Assembly (NCBI GenBank): GCA_015178975.1
Contig: WHVD01000083.1
Coordinates: forward strand, 62,001-126,000
Direction of reading: 5' to 3'
DNA: 64,000 bases
Source of the DNA: Hysterangium stoloniferum
Lineage: Eukaryota > Basidiomycota > Agaricomycetes > Hysterangiales > Hysterangiaceae
Shown here: positions 34,395 through 46,909 of the stretch, one piece after another
Layout of the letters: the number at the start of each line of letters is the position of its first letter
Position numbering within the stretch: the first letter of the stretch is position 1
Notes under the pieces: model-generated
Databases searched by the model: none
What the model was told of the DNA's origin: nothing
What the model saw: only the letters and a program-made list of their open reading frames with translations
Translations under genes and position numbers: made by a program

Positions 34395-35616
34395 TAGACA
34401 GGGACAGAGTCCACAGGTATTCCAGTGACTGATACATGAAGTAATGAAGTCAAATGTGGACAAGTCTGATGTACAGAGTCCAGTGGGAATTCTGGTAAAC
34501 TGACAATTGGTGCATATAGGGTGGTGGGTGCATATACATAAGTTAGTGCCCAGAGTCCAGTGGGAATTCCGGTCATAACACATTCTAGGTAAATGGTAAT
34601 TGTACCAGTTTGATTTCTATCAATTTGAATTCCTAATACCAAGTTTGCATCTCCCAGATACTTTGTCTCATACTTCCACTCCAACTCTTCTTTGGCACAT
34701 CTTGCTTCATCTTTTGTGGATAAAATCCCAGTTGTGTTGTCTGTGTAGGTGCTAGTAATCATTATATCACTGTTTGCATGCCATGATCTAGCTTTGTTTC
34801 CTGGTTCGTTGAGTCGTTCTTCTTGTATCTCCCCCTCACTTGGCATGCCAGGTAAGGTCTTGGGGCCTATTCCCTCCTCAAATATGATGTCCTGAGATCT
34901 CAGAATGCATTGTGTTAATGGGTCATACAATCAGTAGGCATCTCATCCAAAGTATCCAATCAAAATGCATTTTGTTGATCATGGATCAAGTTTATTCAAT
35001 CCCCCATTCAATTCAATGGGTATTTTAGCATACACACAGCAGCCAATTGGTTGGAGGTGGGACACATTTGGCTTTTGTTGGTGCCACAATTCAAAGGGTG
35101 TTATGGATGGATGACAGGTAGTTGGTACAAGGTTGTACAAGTATATGATTGTTGATACAATCTCACACAACAATAGGGGTGGTACCTCAGTCTCATGAAG
35201 GATGACACATACTCACTCAATGATGGTTCTGTGAGAGCATTTAATCACCCCATTGGAGGGAGACAAGTAGGCTGTGGTTGTCTTGTGTACAATACCCTGT
35301 CCAGTCAGGTGTTCATCCCATGCTGCATTAGAAAACAAACTGTGTTCCCTTGTCCATCCATATACATTTTATCTTCTCCTCTGTTTGACATTCTGTTAGG
35401 GTGATGTACTGTTTAAGTGCCTGAAGGGTTGTCTTTGCTTGCTTGGTTGCTAGAAAATACCCCTCAATATAACCAGAGAAACCATCTACCATTGTCCATC
35501 ATATACAACTTCCCCCTGACTGACCTGACTCATGATGGCTCCCAGAGGTCAATGAATGTTCATTCACATACTTCCGATTCTTGGTGATTATTTGGATGAA
35601 AAGGACAATGGGTATG

Positions 35617-36351
35617 TGTTACGACCGTGTTGCAGCCGTTCGGCCCTGAGGTCATTGCCACCTATCGACGATTCAAGTTATCGCTCTAGTTACCACATCG
35701 GAAACCATCGCCCCAGATGCTGACATATGCTTTCGTGGTGATCAAACTCTGTTTACGCCCACATCAAAATATACTCGTATTATCTGGTTAAACTTTTGAT
35801 ACATCCCTTTTATTATGTTGATCCGTTCTATCCTATGTTTCACATATGTCTATCTATATTTGTAGTCCTCGAACTATTTCCTTTTACCGTAATTCCACTC
35901 TCGGTTATCATCAGCATCCGAACTAATCATAAACTTCCCGTTCCTAGTCAAGCTTATTGTTAATACTGTTTTCCACCTTTCTCCCCGTTAGTATTTTCTA
36001 GATGCCTGTTACTTGTATATGAACCCGCTGTAGTTGTAGTTACTAGGCAATCAGAATATCGACTCAGAATACCCTCATACATCTGTAACAGTCTCATACT
36101 AAGGATCCCCTCATCCACCTTCACGTGCGCTTGCCCACTCCCGGCCCCGACCCCTTGGCCTGACACTCGACTTGTCCTTCGGTCCCGATCGGTATCTCGC
36201 TGAAAGGAACTCTTTAGGATTAGTCTTTGCCCGTCCGAAATTTAAGGACACCCTACAGATATTTGCGAGGGTGCAGCACATAAGCTGAAGCCACATCCTT
36301 CCGATTGGTCCCTGTTGGCCACCAACATTAGTCAGTTTTCAGTTCTTAACA
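35617..36351 (+). mobile_element. Solo LTR, family B (copy B2)
   Basis: This 735-bp repeat runs from TGTTACGACCGTG to AGTTCTTAACA with GTATG duplicated at 35,612-35,616 and 36,352-36,356. The shared hairpin motif is at 36,267-36,298. It is inserted in the copia element. Confidence 0.9.
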
Positions 36352-36511
36352 GTATGCTTTTCCATAATACAATCCTCACATTTTCCTGGACTATGTTCAT
36401 GAGTTGTTATATCCAGGTGACTGACTACTAATTCTCAATGCATGCAAATAGTTTGATAGTTAATATGACCCAATCATTGATGCCATGTATCAATGTTGTA
36501 GGCTTTATGTG

Positions 36512-37252
36512 TGTTACGACCGTGTCGCAACCTGATGGTCCCCAAGATTATTGCCACCTATCGACGATTCAAGTCATCGTTCAAGTCATCACATCGGAAA
36601 CTGTCGGTTTCCTGATGGTGACATATGCTTTTGCAGTGATCAAACTCCATTTACACCCCCATCAAAATATACTCATACTATCTGGTTAAACTCTGATACG
36701 TCCCTTTTATTATGATGATCTGTTCTACTCTATGTTTCACATATGTCTATATATACTTGTAACCCTCGGACTATTTCCTTTTCTCGTAATCCCACTCTCG
36801 GTTATTTCACAGCCTCTGAACTAATTGTAACCTTCCCGTTCCTAGTCAAGCTTATTTGTCAATACCACTTTCCACTCTTCTCCTAGTTAGTATTTTCTAG
36901 ATGCCGAATATTTGTATATGAACCTGCTGTAGTTGTAGTTACTAGGCAATCAGAATATCAATGCAGAATACCCTCTTGCACCCCTAGAAGTCTCATACTA
37001 AGTATCCCACTATCCGCCTTTGCATGCGCCTGCCCACTCTCGGTTCCCGACCCCTTGGCCCAACACTTGACTTATCCTTTGGTTCCGATCAGTAACTCAC
37101 TGAGAGGTACTCGATAGGACTAGTCTTTGCCCATCCAAAATTTAAGGACACCTGATGGATAATTGCGAGGGCGCAGCACATAAGCTGAAGCCAAGTCCTT
37201 CTGATCGGTCCCTGTCGGCCTACCGACAGTAGTCAGTTTTCAGTTCTTAACA
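36512..37252 (+). mobile_element. Solo LTR, family B (copy B3)
   Basis: This 741-bp repeat has ATGTG duplicated at 36,507-36,511 and 37,253-37,257. The shared hairpin motif is at 37,167-37,198. It sits 160 bp from B2 in the same orientation, but each has its own target duplication, so they are separate insertions. Confidence 0.9.
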
Positions 37253-39003
37253 ATGTGGGATTTTGTTGCACATGTGATTATGTCATTTCTTGCTGTTACT
37301 GCCTCAGATATAGTTTCAAAGGTCAACTCACTTATAGCATCACCTATAAGTTGTAGATCCATCTCATACATGGTGCCTATGCCCTGTCCCACATGAAGGG
37401 CTTCTCATCCTTGTAAATAAACATCACTCCTTCCTTTCCAAAATTGAGTGGTAACTGGCCTTATTGAGATGTCCTATGGATATCAGGTTATGTGATAGTT
37501 TGGGGATATGTGATGTATTTGTAAAGTTAATCTTGATTGTTCTTCCTTCAAGCACCACTCTCTTATTGACTGATCCTATGCCATGGATTCAGAAGGTTCC
37601 CCTGCTGTGGCTGTCATCCCTTGCTTCCCATGAACTGGCTTGTAAGTGGCAAAATCTTTGATATTTTTGAAACAATGATCGCTTGCTGCAGAACTGGTGT
37701 ATGGTATTGTAGAATCCTTGTGATGTTTTGTGAATTGAGTCATAAAAGCATACTAGTGCAATGTTAGTGGTGGGTGTCTGTGTGTTCATCTTTGGAGTCA
37801 GTTGACTACATTCCCTTTCTTCCTCCACCAGTCCAGGTATTGGCCTTCCATACCTCCTCCAGGCTTAAAACATCAGTCAATTGTATGACCAATTCAATGA
37901 CATGCCAGGTTTGAACAAACTAGTGAACTTCAGTTCACTTTCTGTTATGTAGCAGCAAGTTTGTGAGTTTGGGTGTTGGTTTCCTATGACATGAGAGGGT
38001 TGTGTCATGTATTCTAAGTCTGGCAATTATTTCTGTGGATGTCTTCAGGTCATATAATGTGCTAATATAAATTGACCATTTGCTGGATATAGATCTGAGA
38101 ATTATCATGTGGAAGTTGGAGTTGTCAATTTTGCTACCTTGTCCAATTGACACCTCCCATGCTTCTTGGAGTACTGCAAATTTATGTTTGCCCCATCTAT
38201 ATGTCTAATAGATTGTAATGTGTTTTTGGCATTCAAGTATGCAGTATCAGAGACAGCATCATATGTGGTGGTAAGTGCTCTCCATGCCTCTGCTGCTGTC
38301 TGTCCTGACTTAATTCCAAAACTGAGTGGGTTCCTAATGTTGAGAGTAATCATGCTTTTGGCATACACATCATGTTGTGCCTACTTGTCTGGTGTTGGTG
38401 ATGTGGAACCCCAGTAAGTGGTTGGCATCATTGTGGAGGAGATAAATATGTTTACTGATAGTTCCATCTAAGTAACTGTGTACTCCTCTGGCATAGTTGC
38501 AGAAAGAATTATTTCATTCCAGGAGTATCATCTGTTTCCATCAAAACACTTGTCAGCAAGGAGCTAGAATAAAGCTGGCTGTGTGGACATGGTTTGTAGT
38601 TTCAAGATCAGTTACTGGGGTTAGTGTTTTCAGAGATTTGTAGTCAAGGTTGTATTTGGGTCAGGGTTCAGCTCAATTGATCAATGTTTTAGTCAGGTTA
38701 TGGTTCTGCACACTGTTTGATGAGGTGTGGCTAATGGTTCAGATTCAGGTTCAGTGTGCAATGTTTTTTCAATGAGGTGTCCATGGGTTTGGGGTTTGGT
38801 TCAGTTATGTATTGTGAAGATCCATTCCTGGAGACTCCACAGAGTATTTCCCAGAAATCATATCAGCTTCTGAACTATCTTCTGGACTAGTATCAAGAGC
38901 TGGAATCCATGACCCTCATCCCTCAAGTATCCTTCACATCCCATTCTAGTATTCTGCCCTCAACTAGACACCTCTTGTTATGACCCAGAATCCATTGGAC
39001 TCC

Positions 39004-39497
39004 TGACATGAATTGAATTTCCTTTGATAAAGTCAAATAATAATCATAATTTATTCTACTAAACTGAATACAGAAGCCTCGTTCGACGAAGTATAGATTT
39101 GCCCTGTCGATGAAGTGAGAGGCTAATACCAGTTGCGAAGGCTCACAGATGTTAATGTCAAAGAGTTTTGACAATCATGTAAGATAAGATTGAGAGGTTG
39201 ATTAATAATATGGATAACTAATATACAATGAGAGATTTTCTGACTGAGGATCTTCACTCTTCTGATTGCCCTTTTATGCCTTTTTTCATTAAATTATGAT
39301 GAAACCATGACTCATGAATGAAATCACATATGACATCGAAATGAGACAAGTCAAATGTAAGTTGAATGTTCATTGAATAGAATGTCGAGTTGGAATTTTT
39401 GTTGAAGATAAATCAATATGTTGAAGATGAGTCAAAGAGTTGTCGAAAGTTACCTTGAATATTTTGTGACATTGTTGTGACTATGACAGTTGTGACA
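39004..39497 (-). mobile_element. Solo LTR, family C (copy C2)
   Basis: Inverse copy of C1, from TGACATGAATTG to CAGTTGTGACA, with ACTCC duplicated at 38,999-39,003 and 39,498-39,502. Confidence 0.87.
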
Positions 39498-39537
39498 ACT
39501 CCACCCTTTGACAGTTGGCTTCTCCACATGTCCCTAG

Positions 39538-40279
39538 TGTTATGACCGTGTCGCAACCTGATGGTCCCCGAGGTTATCACCACCTATGGACGACTCAAGT
39601 CATTGCTCAAGCCCTCACATCAGAAGCCATTGGTACCCCAACGCTGATGTATACCTTCACAGTGATCAAACTGCATTTACACCCCCATCAAAATATACTC
39701 ATACTATCTGGTTAAACTCTGATATGTCCCTTTCCATTATGATGATCCGTTCTACTCTATGTTTCACACATGTCTAAAAATACTTGTAACTCTTGGACTC
39801 TTTCCTTTTCTCATAATCCCGCTCTCGGTTAATGTACGGCCTCTGAACTAATCGTAACCTTCCCGTTCCTAGTCAAGTTTATTTGTCAATACCATTTTCC
39901 ACTTTTCTCCTAGTTAGTGTTTTTAGACGCCTGATATTTGTATATGAACCTGCTGTAGTTATAGTTACTAGGCAATCAGAATATCAACTCAGAATACCCT
40001 CTTATGCCTATAGTAATCTCATACTAAGTATTCCACTATCCACCTTCACGTGCACTCGCCCCCTCTCGGTCCCTGGCCCCTTGGCCCAACACTCGACTTA
40101 TCCCTCAATTCCGATCAGCAGTTTTGCCGAGAGGTACTCGTTAGGACTAGTCTTCACCCGCCTGAAATTCAAGGACACCCGACGGATAACTGTGAGGGCG
40201 CAGCACATAAGCTGAAGCCAAGTCCTTCTGATCGGTCCCCATCAGTCCACCGACATTAGTCAGTTTTCAGTTCTTAACA
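39538..40279 (+). mobile_element. Solo LTR, family B (copy B4)
   Basis: This 742-bp repeat runs from TGTTATGACCGTG to GTTCTTAACA with CCTAG duplicated at 39,533-39,537 and 40,280-40,284. The shared hairpin motif is at 40,192-40,225. Confidence 0.9.
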
Positions 40280-41057
40280 CCTAGCCATTTCCCAGTCTGG
40301 GCTCTGGCCAGACTCCTAGCATTTGTTCTAGATACTTTGGTCTGTGGCCCAACCTTCAGCAGATCATCCTTGTCAACCTTCTCTATGCCAATGTTCCAAC
40401 ATGCCCAGAACCTGTGGCTTTCCTGGAAATATGCACACTTAGTCATTGTAGTGTTAGGATCCATTTATAAATAGTATCAGATATCTGTGGATATCCTGAC
40501 TCGCTTCCTTTGTTCTGCATTTGGTAACTGACTGGTTGACAGATGTTCATTTGTCTGTTTATTGATCTTGCTCTTATTCCCCAATCTGTCCCCATCCTTG
40601 TATCCTCATTTATCTGACTTGTTATTATATGCTTGGTTTAGAAACAGTTCCAAATAGGTTTTATTATACTCCTAGATCAGTAGTACACTAATTGGAACAT
40701 CTATGTATATAGTCTTCCATAGTCATGTACTTACTCTCCAGTTTTAATCACAGCTTAGTTAATCTGCTCCTTTGTTCTTTCTGTATGCTCAATATCCAGA
40801 ACCTACCAGACCCTGGATATCTGGAACTCTCCAGACTCCAAGTATCCATAAACACTCCAGCATATATCTGCCCCCTGAAATATGGACACCCAAGTGAGTG
40901 CATGAGGGCACAGCACATAAGCTGAAGCCAAGTCCAACCCATACTCTGGTAATATTCCAATACTCCCCGAACTAATCCCTGGGAACTCCATGGACATGTT
41001 CTGGGAAGTGTCCAGAATCTCCACTGGAAAATCTGCCTTGAGATCTGGAACTTAACA

Positions 41058-41637
41058 TGTATTAGTTTCTAGTAACTTGGGATGGGGCTGGTGTCAGTTT
41101 GGGGGTCAGCACATTGATCATATGTAATTGAGTCAGGGTCAGTATCAGTTCAGTATTCCAGGGATTGGTTGGGGTCAGTTTTGTATTTAGATTGAGGTCA
41201 GTTGGTTCGGGGTCCCTTTTATCAGGTTATCAATATCTGTTCAGCAACTTGGGGAGGGGGGGGGGGGGGATAACCTATAACAAGTAATATCTCAGTCATT
41301 ATGAAGATGTAGAAATTACTGAGGTACATCTTATCCTGACACTAGTTATATGTGTTTTGTAGAGAAAAGGGAAAAAGAACAAAAGAAAGATAGAACAAAG
41401 AAAATACAAAGTACAATGCTACATATATGCATGACACATGTCTCATTACACTTTAGATCATGAACTTCATCTATTGTCTGGTCCTATTGTTTCCCATGTA
41501 GGAGCCTGTTGAAGTTATGGCCACTTAGCAATAATCTCAATGCAATGACATTTGTGGGTCCTATAATATGTACTTCATGCTAAACTACGTAATTCTGTAT
41601 AGTAGCTTAGTAATCTTAACACTTTTTGTTCGCATCC
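41058..41637. other. Anonymous stretch with a poly-G run
   Basis: No gene supported. Repeated GGTCAGT-type words occur at 41,090-41,220 and a run of 17 G broken by one A lies near 41,250. Confidence 0.4.
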
Positions 41638-42808
41638 TGTTAAGAGCAGAAACTGACGGATGTCGGCAGACCGACGGGGACCGAACGGAAGGACTTGGCT
41701 TCAGCTTATGTGCTGCGCCCTCACAAGTTACCGTCAGGTGTCCTTAAATTTCGGGTGGGCGAAAACTAGTCCTGTCAAGTAAACCTCTTGGTAAACTACC
41801 GATCGGAAACCGAAGGATAAGTTGAGGGTTGGGTTGAGGGGTCAGAGACCAAGAGTCGGAGGCTGAGAGAGTCAGAGACTGAAAGAGTCGGAGACCGAGA
41901 GAGTCAGAGACTGAGAGTGTCGGAGACCGAGACAGTCGGAGACTGAGACAGTCGGAGACTGAGAGAGTCGGAGACTGAGAGAGTCGGAGACTGAGAGAGT
42001 CGGAGACTGAGAGAGTCGGAGACTGAGAGTCGGAGACTGAGACAGTCGGAGACTGAGACAGTCGGAGACTGAGACAGTCGGAGACTGAGACAGTCGGAGA
42101 CTGAGACAGTCGGAGACTGAGACAGTTGGAGACTGAGACAGTCGGGGACTGAGAGTCGGAGACTGAGAGTGTCGGGGACTGAGAGTCGGAGACTGAGAGT
42201 CGGAGATTAGAGGTTGAAGTCGTAAATGTAGGTTGAATCGTAAATCGGATGGAGTCGGAATGTGGTGGTCGTGAATAGATAATAAAGTCGGAAATTAGAG
42301 GGATATATAAGTCGATCTAAGTCGATATTCTAAGTCGATTTTCTAAGTTGATATTCTGATTGTCTAGTAGTTACATTACAGCGGGTTTATATATGGGTTA
42401 TCGGCGTCTAGAAACTACTAACTAAGGGAAGAGCGGAAAACGGCATTGACAAATAAGCTTGACTAGGAACCGGAAAGTTACGATAAGATCGGAAGCCGAG
42501 ATTTAGCCGAGAGCGGAATTACGAGAAAAGGGAATAGTCCACGGGCTACAGGTATATATGGGCATATGTGAAACATAGAGTAAAACGGATCATCATAATG
42601 AAAGGGGACGTATCAAAGCATAACCAGATGGTAGAGTATATTTTGACAGGGGCGTAAACGAGGTTTGATCGCTGTGAAGGTATACGTCAGTGTCGGTATT
42701 CCGAAGGTTGCCGAAATGATGACTTGATCAATAACTTGGAACATCAATAGACTGTAGTATTCTCGGAGACCATCGGGTTGCGACATGGGTTACGACACGG
42801 TCGTAACA
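41638..42808 (-). mobile_element. Solo LTR, family B (copy B5) expanded by a satellite
   Basis: Minus-strand LTR from TGTTAAGAGCAG to CGGTCGTAACA with CATCC duplicated at 41,633-41,637 and 42,809-42,813. It is 1,171 bp rather than about 735 because of an internal 16-bp repeat array (about 41,860-42,205). The shared hairpin motif is at 41,690-41,723. Confidence 0.9.
41860..42205 (+). repeat. 16-bp satellite array inside LTR B5
   Basis: About 20 copies of GTCGGAGACTGAGACA or GTCGGAGACTGAGAGA, with shorter 12- to 14-base variants at the right end. Other family B copies lack this array; it grew inside this LTR. Confidence 0.92.
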
Positions 42809-42937
42809 CATCCACAGTGTACTGAGGTATACCCCCCCTTTTGCATCAAAGGTTATCAGCCCTACAGACTTATTGTTCGGATTCATCACTGCACATTTTC
42901 ATTCCTTTGAGTAATTACTTGTTGTATCTTTTTTAGG

Positions 42938-43080
42938 TGGCTATATAGAAGGGCATAGAAGCCACAGTATCTGCATGGGAAGGGCTCTGGGGCAATACAG
43001 TGAACTTGCAAGAGTAGGTGGCTGTATTAAAGGGCTTAGAAGCTACAGTACTCACACAGGAAGGGCTCTGGGGTGGTACA
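42938..43080 (+). repeat. Diverged tandem duplication of about 80 bp
   Basis: Two units share GTGGCT, AGGGC-TAGAAGC, CACAGTA and GGAAGGGCTCTGGGG, and a third partial unit follows to about 43,130. It lies upstream of a copia gag and may be part of that element's LTR. Confidence 0.6.
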
Positions 43081-43254
43081 TCAAACTCTGCAGTTTGTAG
43101 ATTCTTGTGGGAAGGGCTCCACAGTATCTGTTTGGTGTGTCTTGAACACTGAGAATGCACTGACTTTATTGTCTGGCACTAGGCTTTTTTTTAGCCACAT
43201 TTTCCATCTTCATTCTTTCCACTATTCTAAATTGGAGTCAACTACTTATCCACA

Positions 43255-43975
43255 ATGGGAAATGAGAACCACTTTCAAAAACTAGGGGAGAACTACAGCA
43301 CATGGTGTGTCTACATGAAAGCACTCCTCACACACAAGGATGTGTGGGATATCATGAATGGTTTGGAAATGCAACTGCCCAGTTCACCCTCCTCAACATT
43401 GGTCCATATATTCATTAAAAAACAACAACTCGCACAAGCTGAACTCACTCTTGGCATCAAACTGGAGCAAATAATTCACCTCCATGGAAATGACCCTGCC
43501 ATCTCTTGGGAAAATCTGCACCAAGTAAACATCACTCGTGGATTCACATCTCATCTCACTATTTGCCACCACTTCATGACCATGAAGAAAGATGACTCAC
43601 AAAACATGCAGCTATGGATCGCCGCTGTGAAACTCACAATGTCTCAACCATGCAACCAGTCCTCCATCAATTAACATGGATCCTGCCCTTCATCATTGGC
43701 TCAAAACCTGCAAAAAAGAAGAAATGATTCTGGTACTCACCAACAGCCTTGATGAATCTTATGACAAGTTCATTGTCAGCTTGGACTCCATTCCACCTGA
43801 ACAACTCACTCTTGAATATGTCATCAATCACCTACTGAATGAAGAGTCACACCAGCTTGTTCCTCGCACATTAACTATTACCAGTAACAATGTCAAAACT
43901 CAAGCTTTTTTGGCTACCTGAGGCTGCACAGTTAAGCATCCCCCCAATGTTCAGTGTTTTAATTGTGGTGGATGA
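43255..43975 (+). pseudogene. Ty1/copia gag
   Basis: The first ORF starts MGNENHFQKLGENYSTWCVY, the usual copia gag opening in which a small molecule-like NYSTW motif precedes the gag helix bundle. A stop at 43,672 is followed by KEEMILVLTNSLDESYDKFI and LTLEYVINHLLNEE (UBN2 domain). After another stop comes the start of a zinc knuckle (VQCFNCGG). Two stops and truncation after the knuckle mark a pseudogene. Confidence 0.75.
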
Positions 43976-43978
43976 GGT

Positions 43979-44206
43979 GTGGGAATATTTGATGCTGAAA
44001 TATTTGCCGTGGCAAGTGCCAGTGCTGTTTTACCAAGAATCATAGGTTATTTTCCTGAAGCTAAGCACCTTCTCTTCTTCTCTGACAATCAGGCTGCTCT
44101 CAGATACATTGATGACCTCTCAGATCACCCCAGCCAGTGTGCCTCCATCATCTTCCACAAACACATTGACCCATCTGTTAAGTTGCATGCTGTGAGGTCA
44201 GTGTGA
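43979..44206 (+). pseudogene. LINE RNase H fragment
   Basis: GIFDAEIFAVASASAVLPR, then LLFFSDNQAALRYIDDLSD and HPSQCASIIFHKHI match the RNase H domain of Tad-type fungal LINEs (catalytic E in DAEIF, D in SDNQ). It abuts the copia gag without any border signal, so the join is a later rearrangement. Confidence 0.65.
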
Positions 44207-44219
44207 TGTATGTATCTAG

Positions 44220-44860
44220 TATATTTCACGAATTTTCCCTTAATTTTCCGGGATTTATTTCTCTTTATTTATTTTATTTTATTTTATTTATTATTTCAAG
44301 AATTATGCTATTTCCTTTTAACTTCACATACTCAAAGCTTTGAATGATGTCACATTACATAATCTAAGCCTAGAGCGGGTGAAATATATATTTATAATAA
44401 AGCCGGGTTATCTAGTTTTGGGTGGCTGGGTTTTATTATATTATATTACTAGATATATGCACATTATTATCACACAATCATATGACATCATGTGACGACA
44501 CATTCACAAGTTGTCATGCATAGTTTTTGCAGCCGCCCAGCTGGGTTTACTTCCGTTTCAGCCACCTGGCCTATTTTGCTTCCACTCTTGGCCATCCTGG
44601 ACATATCTTCTGACTCAAATGGCTTGGATCTTCGAGTCAGGTGATAGCTTCAACAGCACTAGCTCAGAAGCAACAGCCTTCATACTGAAGGTCAGAATAA
44701 TAGCCTTAGTGTGAAATTATCTAACTGCAAGCACCTACACTTGCAGAATCTTGAACTCTTTGTCAGCACTCTTGAACTTAGCTAATTCATCCATATATAT
44801 GAATTTTCCTTGGTGGGTTGTGGGTCCACCTTGCCTTTTTTAGTAACTCAGGTGCCCATA
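44220..44860. other. AT-rich stretch without supported gene
   Basis: It contains a TTTATTTTATTTTATTTTAT run near 44,265-44,295 and no recognisable coding or repeat family. Confidence 0.4.
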
Positions 44861-45039
44861 TTATGTCAGCACAGGGGCATTTCCTCCACCATGGAACCAA
44901 TTATGCGATCGCAGGAGTATTTGCCACGCTGCGGGAGTATTATTGCCACACTGTGGGAGCATTTTTGCCTGCAGGGAATTATGTTATGCACACATGGAAG
45001 CATTCTATACATGTGGGGAATTATTTTATACATGCGCAG

Positions 45040-45540
45040 CATTTTCAACCGTGCACCCACCCACCTGCTCCCATCCACTGCACACCTGTTCCCATCCACT
45101 GCGCACCCACTCCCATCCACCACGCACCTGCTCCACTGTGCACCTGCTCCACTGTGCACCTGCTCCACTGTGCACCTGCTCCACTGTGCACCTGCTCCAC
45201 CGTGCACCCACTCCACCACGCACCTGCTCCACTGCACACCTGCTCCACTGTGCACCCACTCCACCATGCACCCATCCACCGCATACCCATCCATGACGCA
45301 CCCCATCCACCGTGTACCCATCCACGACGCACCCCATCCACCGTGTACCCATCCACGACGCACCCCATCCACCGTGTACCCATCCATGACACACCCCATC
45401 CACTGCATACCCATCCATGATGCACCCATCCATGATGCACCCATCCATGAAGCACCCATCCATGACGCACCCATCCACAACGCACCCACTCCCAATGCAC
45501 CCACTCCCATCCACCACACTCCCACTCCCATCCACAGGAA
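45040..45540 (+). repeat. C-rich minisatellites (two adjacent arrays)
   Basis: At 45,120-45,265 the unit is CACCTGCTCCACTGTG (16 bp). At 45,265-45,530 longer units are built from CACCCATCCACGACG and CCCCATCCACCGTGTA. G/C skew is extreme, with one strand nearly free of G runs. Long Pro/His- or Trp/Gly-rich ORFs here are artefacts of the repeat. Confidence 0.9.
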
Positions 45541-45889
45541 CAAACCGCATTCCGTTTGCCAATGTGCGCATGTGCCGCACCTGTTCACAATGCGCTGTGC
45601 CCATTTGTGCCCGATTGGGCGTGCACCCTGCTCTGATCCCCCCCTCCAGTTGGTGCGTGTCCCCTTGCCTTCTCTCTTTGTCCTCCTCTGATCATAGCAA
45701 TCCTAAAATAAAAATAATATCCATTAAATAAAAATATGATGCAATAAATTAAAATAAAGTGCTGTACATTAAAGTGAAATTTAATAAATTAGAATAAAAT
45801 ACAATAAATCAAAATAAAATACATGAATCAAAATGAAATAAGTAATTCAAAATAAATAAATCAGCTGACCACATTAATTAGTTGACTGT

Positions 45890-46880
45890 CAATTCAACCA
45901 TTGGAACCATTCTTCCTTTGGTAACCATTGTTCCATTTGTGACCATTGTTCCTTTGGTAACCATTTTTCATTTTGTAATGATTCATCCTTTTATACATTG
46001 TTCCCTTTGTAACTGTTTGTTCTTTTATAAGTGTTGTTTACTTTGTAACCTTTGATTCCTTTGTAACCATTGATCCATTTGTAACCATTGATCCATTTGT
46101 AACCATTGATCCATTTGTAACCATTGATCCATTTGTAATGATTGTTCCTTTTGTAACTGTTATTTCCATTCTCTAAACACTTTCCATTCTTTACACAGTT
46201 TCCATTCTTTACACAGTTTCCATTCTTTACACAGTTTCCATTCTTTACACAGTTTCCGTTCTTTACACAGTTTCTGTTCTTTACACAGTTTCCATTCTTT
46301 ACACAGTTTCCTTTCTTTACACAGTTTCCTTTCTTTACACAGTTTCCGTTCTTTACACAGTTTCCATTCTTTACATAGTTTCCGTTCTTTACACAGTTTC
46401 CACAATTTTTGTTCTCTAAACACTTTCCATTCTTTACATGGTTTCCATGTTTTCTGTCCTCTGAACACTTTCTGTTGTCTGAACACCTTCTGTTGTCTGA
46501 ACACCTTCTGTTGTCTGAACACCTTCTGTTGTCTGAACACCTTCTGTTGTTTGAACACCTTCTGTTGTCTGAACACCTTCCATTCCCCAAGCACTTTCCA
46601 TTCTACAAACACTTTCCATTAAACAAACACTTTCCGTTCTACAGTACAAACACTTTCCATTCTACAAACACTTTCCGTTCCACAAACACTTTCCGTTCCA
46701 CAAACACTTTCCGTTCCACAAACACTTTCCATTCCACAAACACTTTCTGTTCCACAAACACTTTCCGTTCCACAAACACTTTCCGTTCCACAAACAAGTT
46801 CCGTTCTCTGAACACTTTCCGTTCTCTGAACACTTTCCGTTCTCTGAACACTTTCCGTTCTCTGAACACTTTCCGTTCAA
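45890..46880 (+). repeat. 18-bp minisatellite array with homogenised blocks
   Basis: All units are 18 bp but fall into blocks. TTTGTAACCATTGATCCA is at 46,035-46,140, TCTTTACACAGTTTCCAT at 46,170-46,405 and TCTGAACACCTTCTGTTG at 46,450-46,575. CCACAAACACTTTCCGTT is at 46,660-46,795 and TCTCTGAACACTTTCCGT variants are at 46,800-46,878. Blocks differ mainly in the first half of the unit. ORFs on both strands are repeat artefacts. Confidence 0.92.
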
Positions 46881-46909
46881 ACAATGAGTCTCAGAAATAC
46901 TTAAAAGTT

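Larger units (their letters stand above)
32208..34580 (-). mobile_element. Solo LTR, family A (copy A3), carrying Tc1 element 2
   Basis: Minus-strand LTR bounded by TGTTAAGGGTGCG and CCGGTCATAACA, with CATTC duplicated at 32,203-32,207 and 34,581-34,585. The shared hairpin motif is at 32,262-32,292. A 1,590-bp Tc1 element sits inside at a TA. Without it the LTR is about 781 bp, matching other family A copies. Confidence 0.9.
31927..38560 (-). mobile_element. Ty1/copia element, decayed, with three LTR insertions
   Basis: Minus-strand order is gag (about 38,560-37,900: NPLSFGIKSGQTAAEAWRAL), the region around protease (37,600-37,450: VLEGRTIKINFTNTSHIPKL), integrase (35,173-34,979: SITPFELWHQQKPNVSHLQP) and reverse transcriptase/RNase H (34,930-31,927: YLGDANLVLGIQIDRNQTGT, then GSIMYTQIAM and NPGKEH). 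LTR A3 (CATTC duplicated), LTR B2 and LTR B3 interrupt it. The frame resumes across A3 exactly as expected for an insertion. There are many stops and it is truncated at 31,927. Its own LTRs were not identified. Confidence 0.8.
38976..41057 (+). mobile_element. LTR related to families D/E, carrying LTRs C2 and B4
   Basis: It appears to start TGTTATGACCCAGAATCC and ends GATCTGGAACTTAACA, with the shared hairpin motif at 40,902-40,935. Two LTRs with perfect target duplications (C2, B4) lie inside; removing them leaves about 0.83 kb. The flanks CCTCT and TGTAT differ, so the outer target duplication is lost or one end is misplaced. Confidence 0.6.

Noticed and set aside
44866..45604. Long Trp/Gly/Met-rich and Pro/His-rich ORFs on both strands
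   Set aside because: They are translations of the C-rich minisatellite and exist in several frames at once.
44860..46880. CRISPR-like array
   Set aside because: The repeats are contiguous tandem units without unique spacers, in a eukaryotic genome.
45991..46884. Asn/Lys/Cys-rich ORFs of up to 203 residues
   Set aside because: An 18-bp repeat has no stop in several frames by construction; no start context or domain supports a gene.
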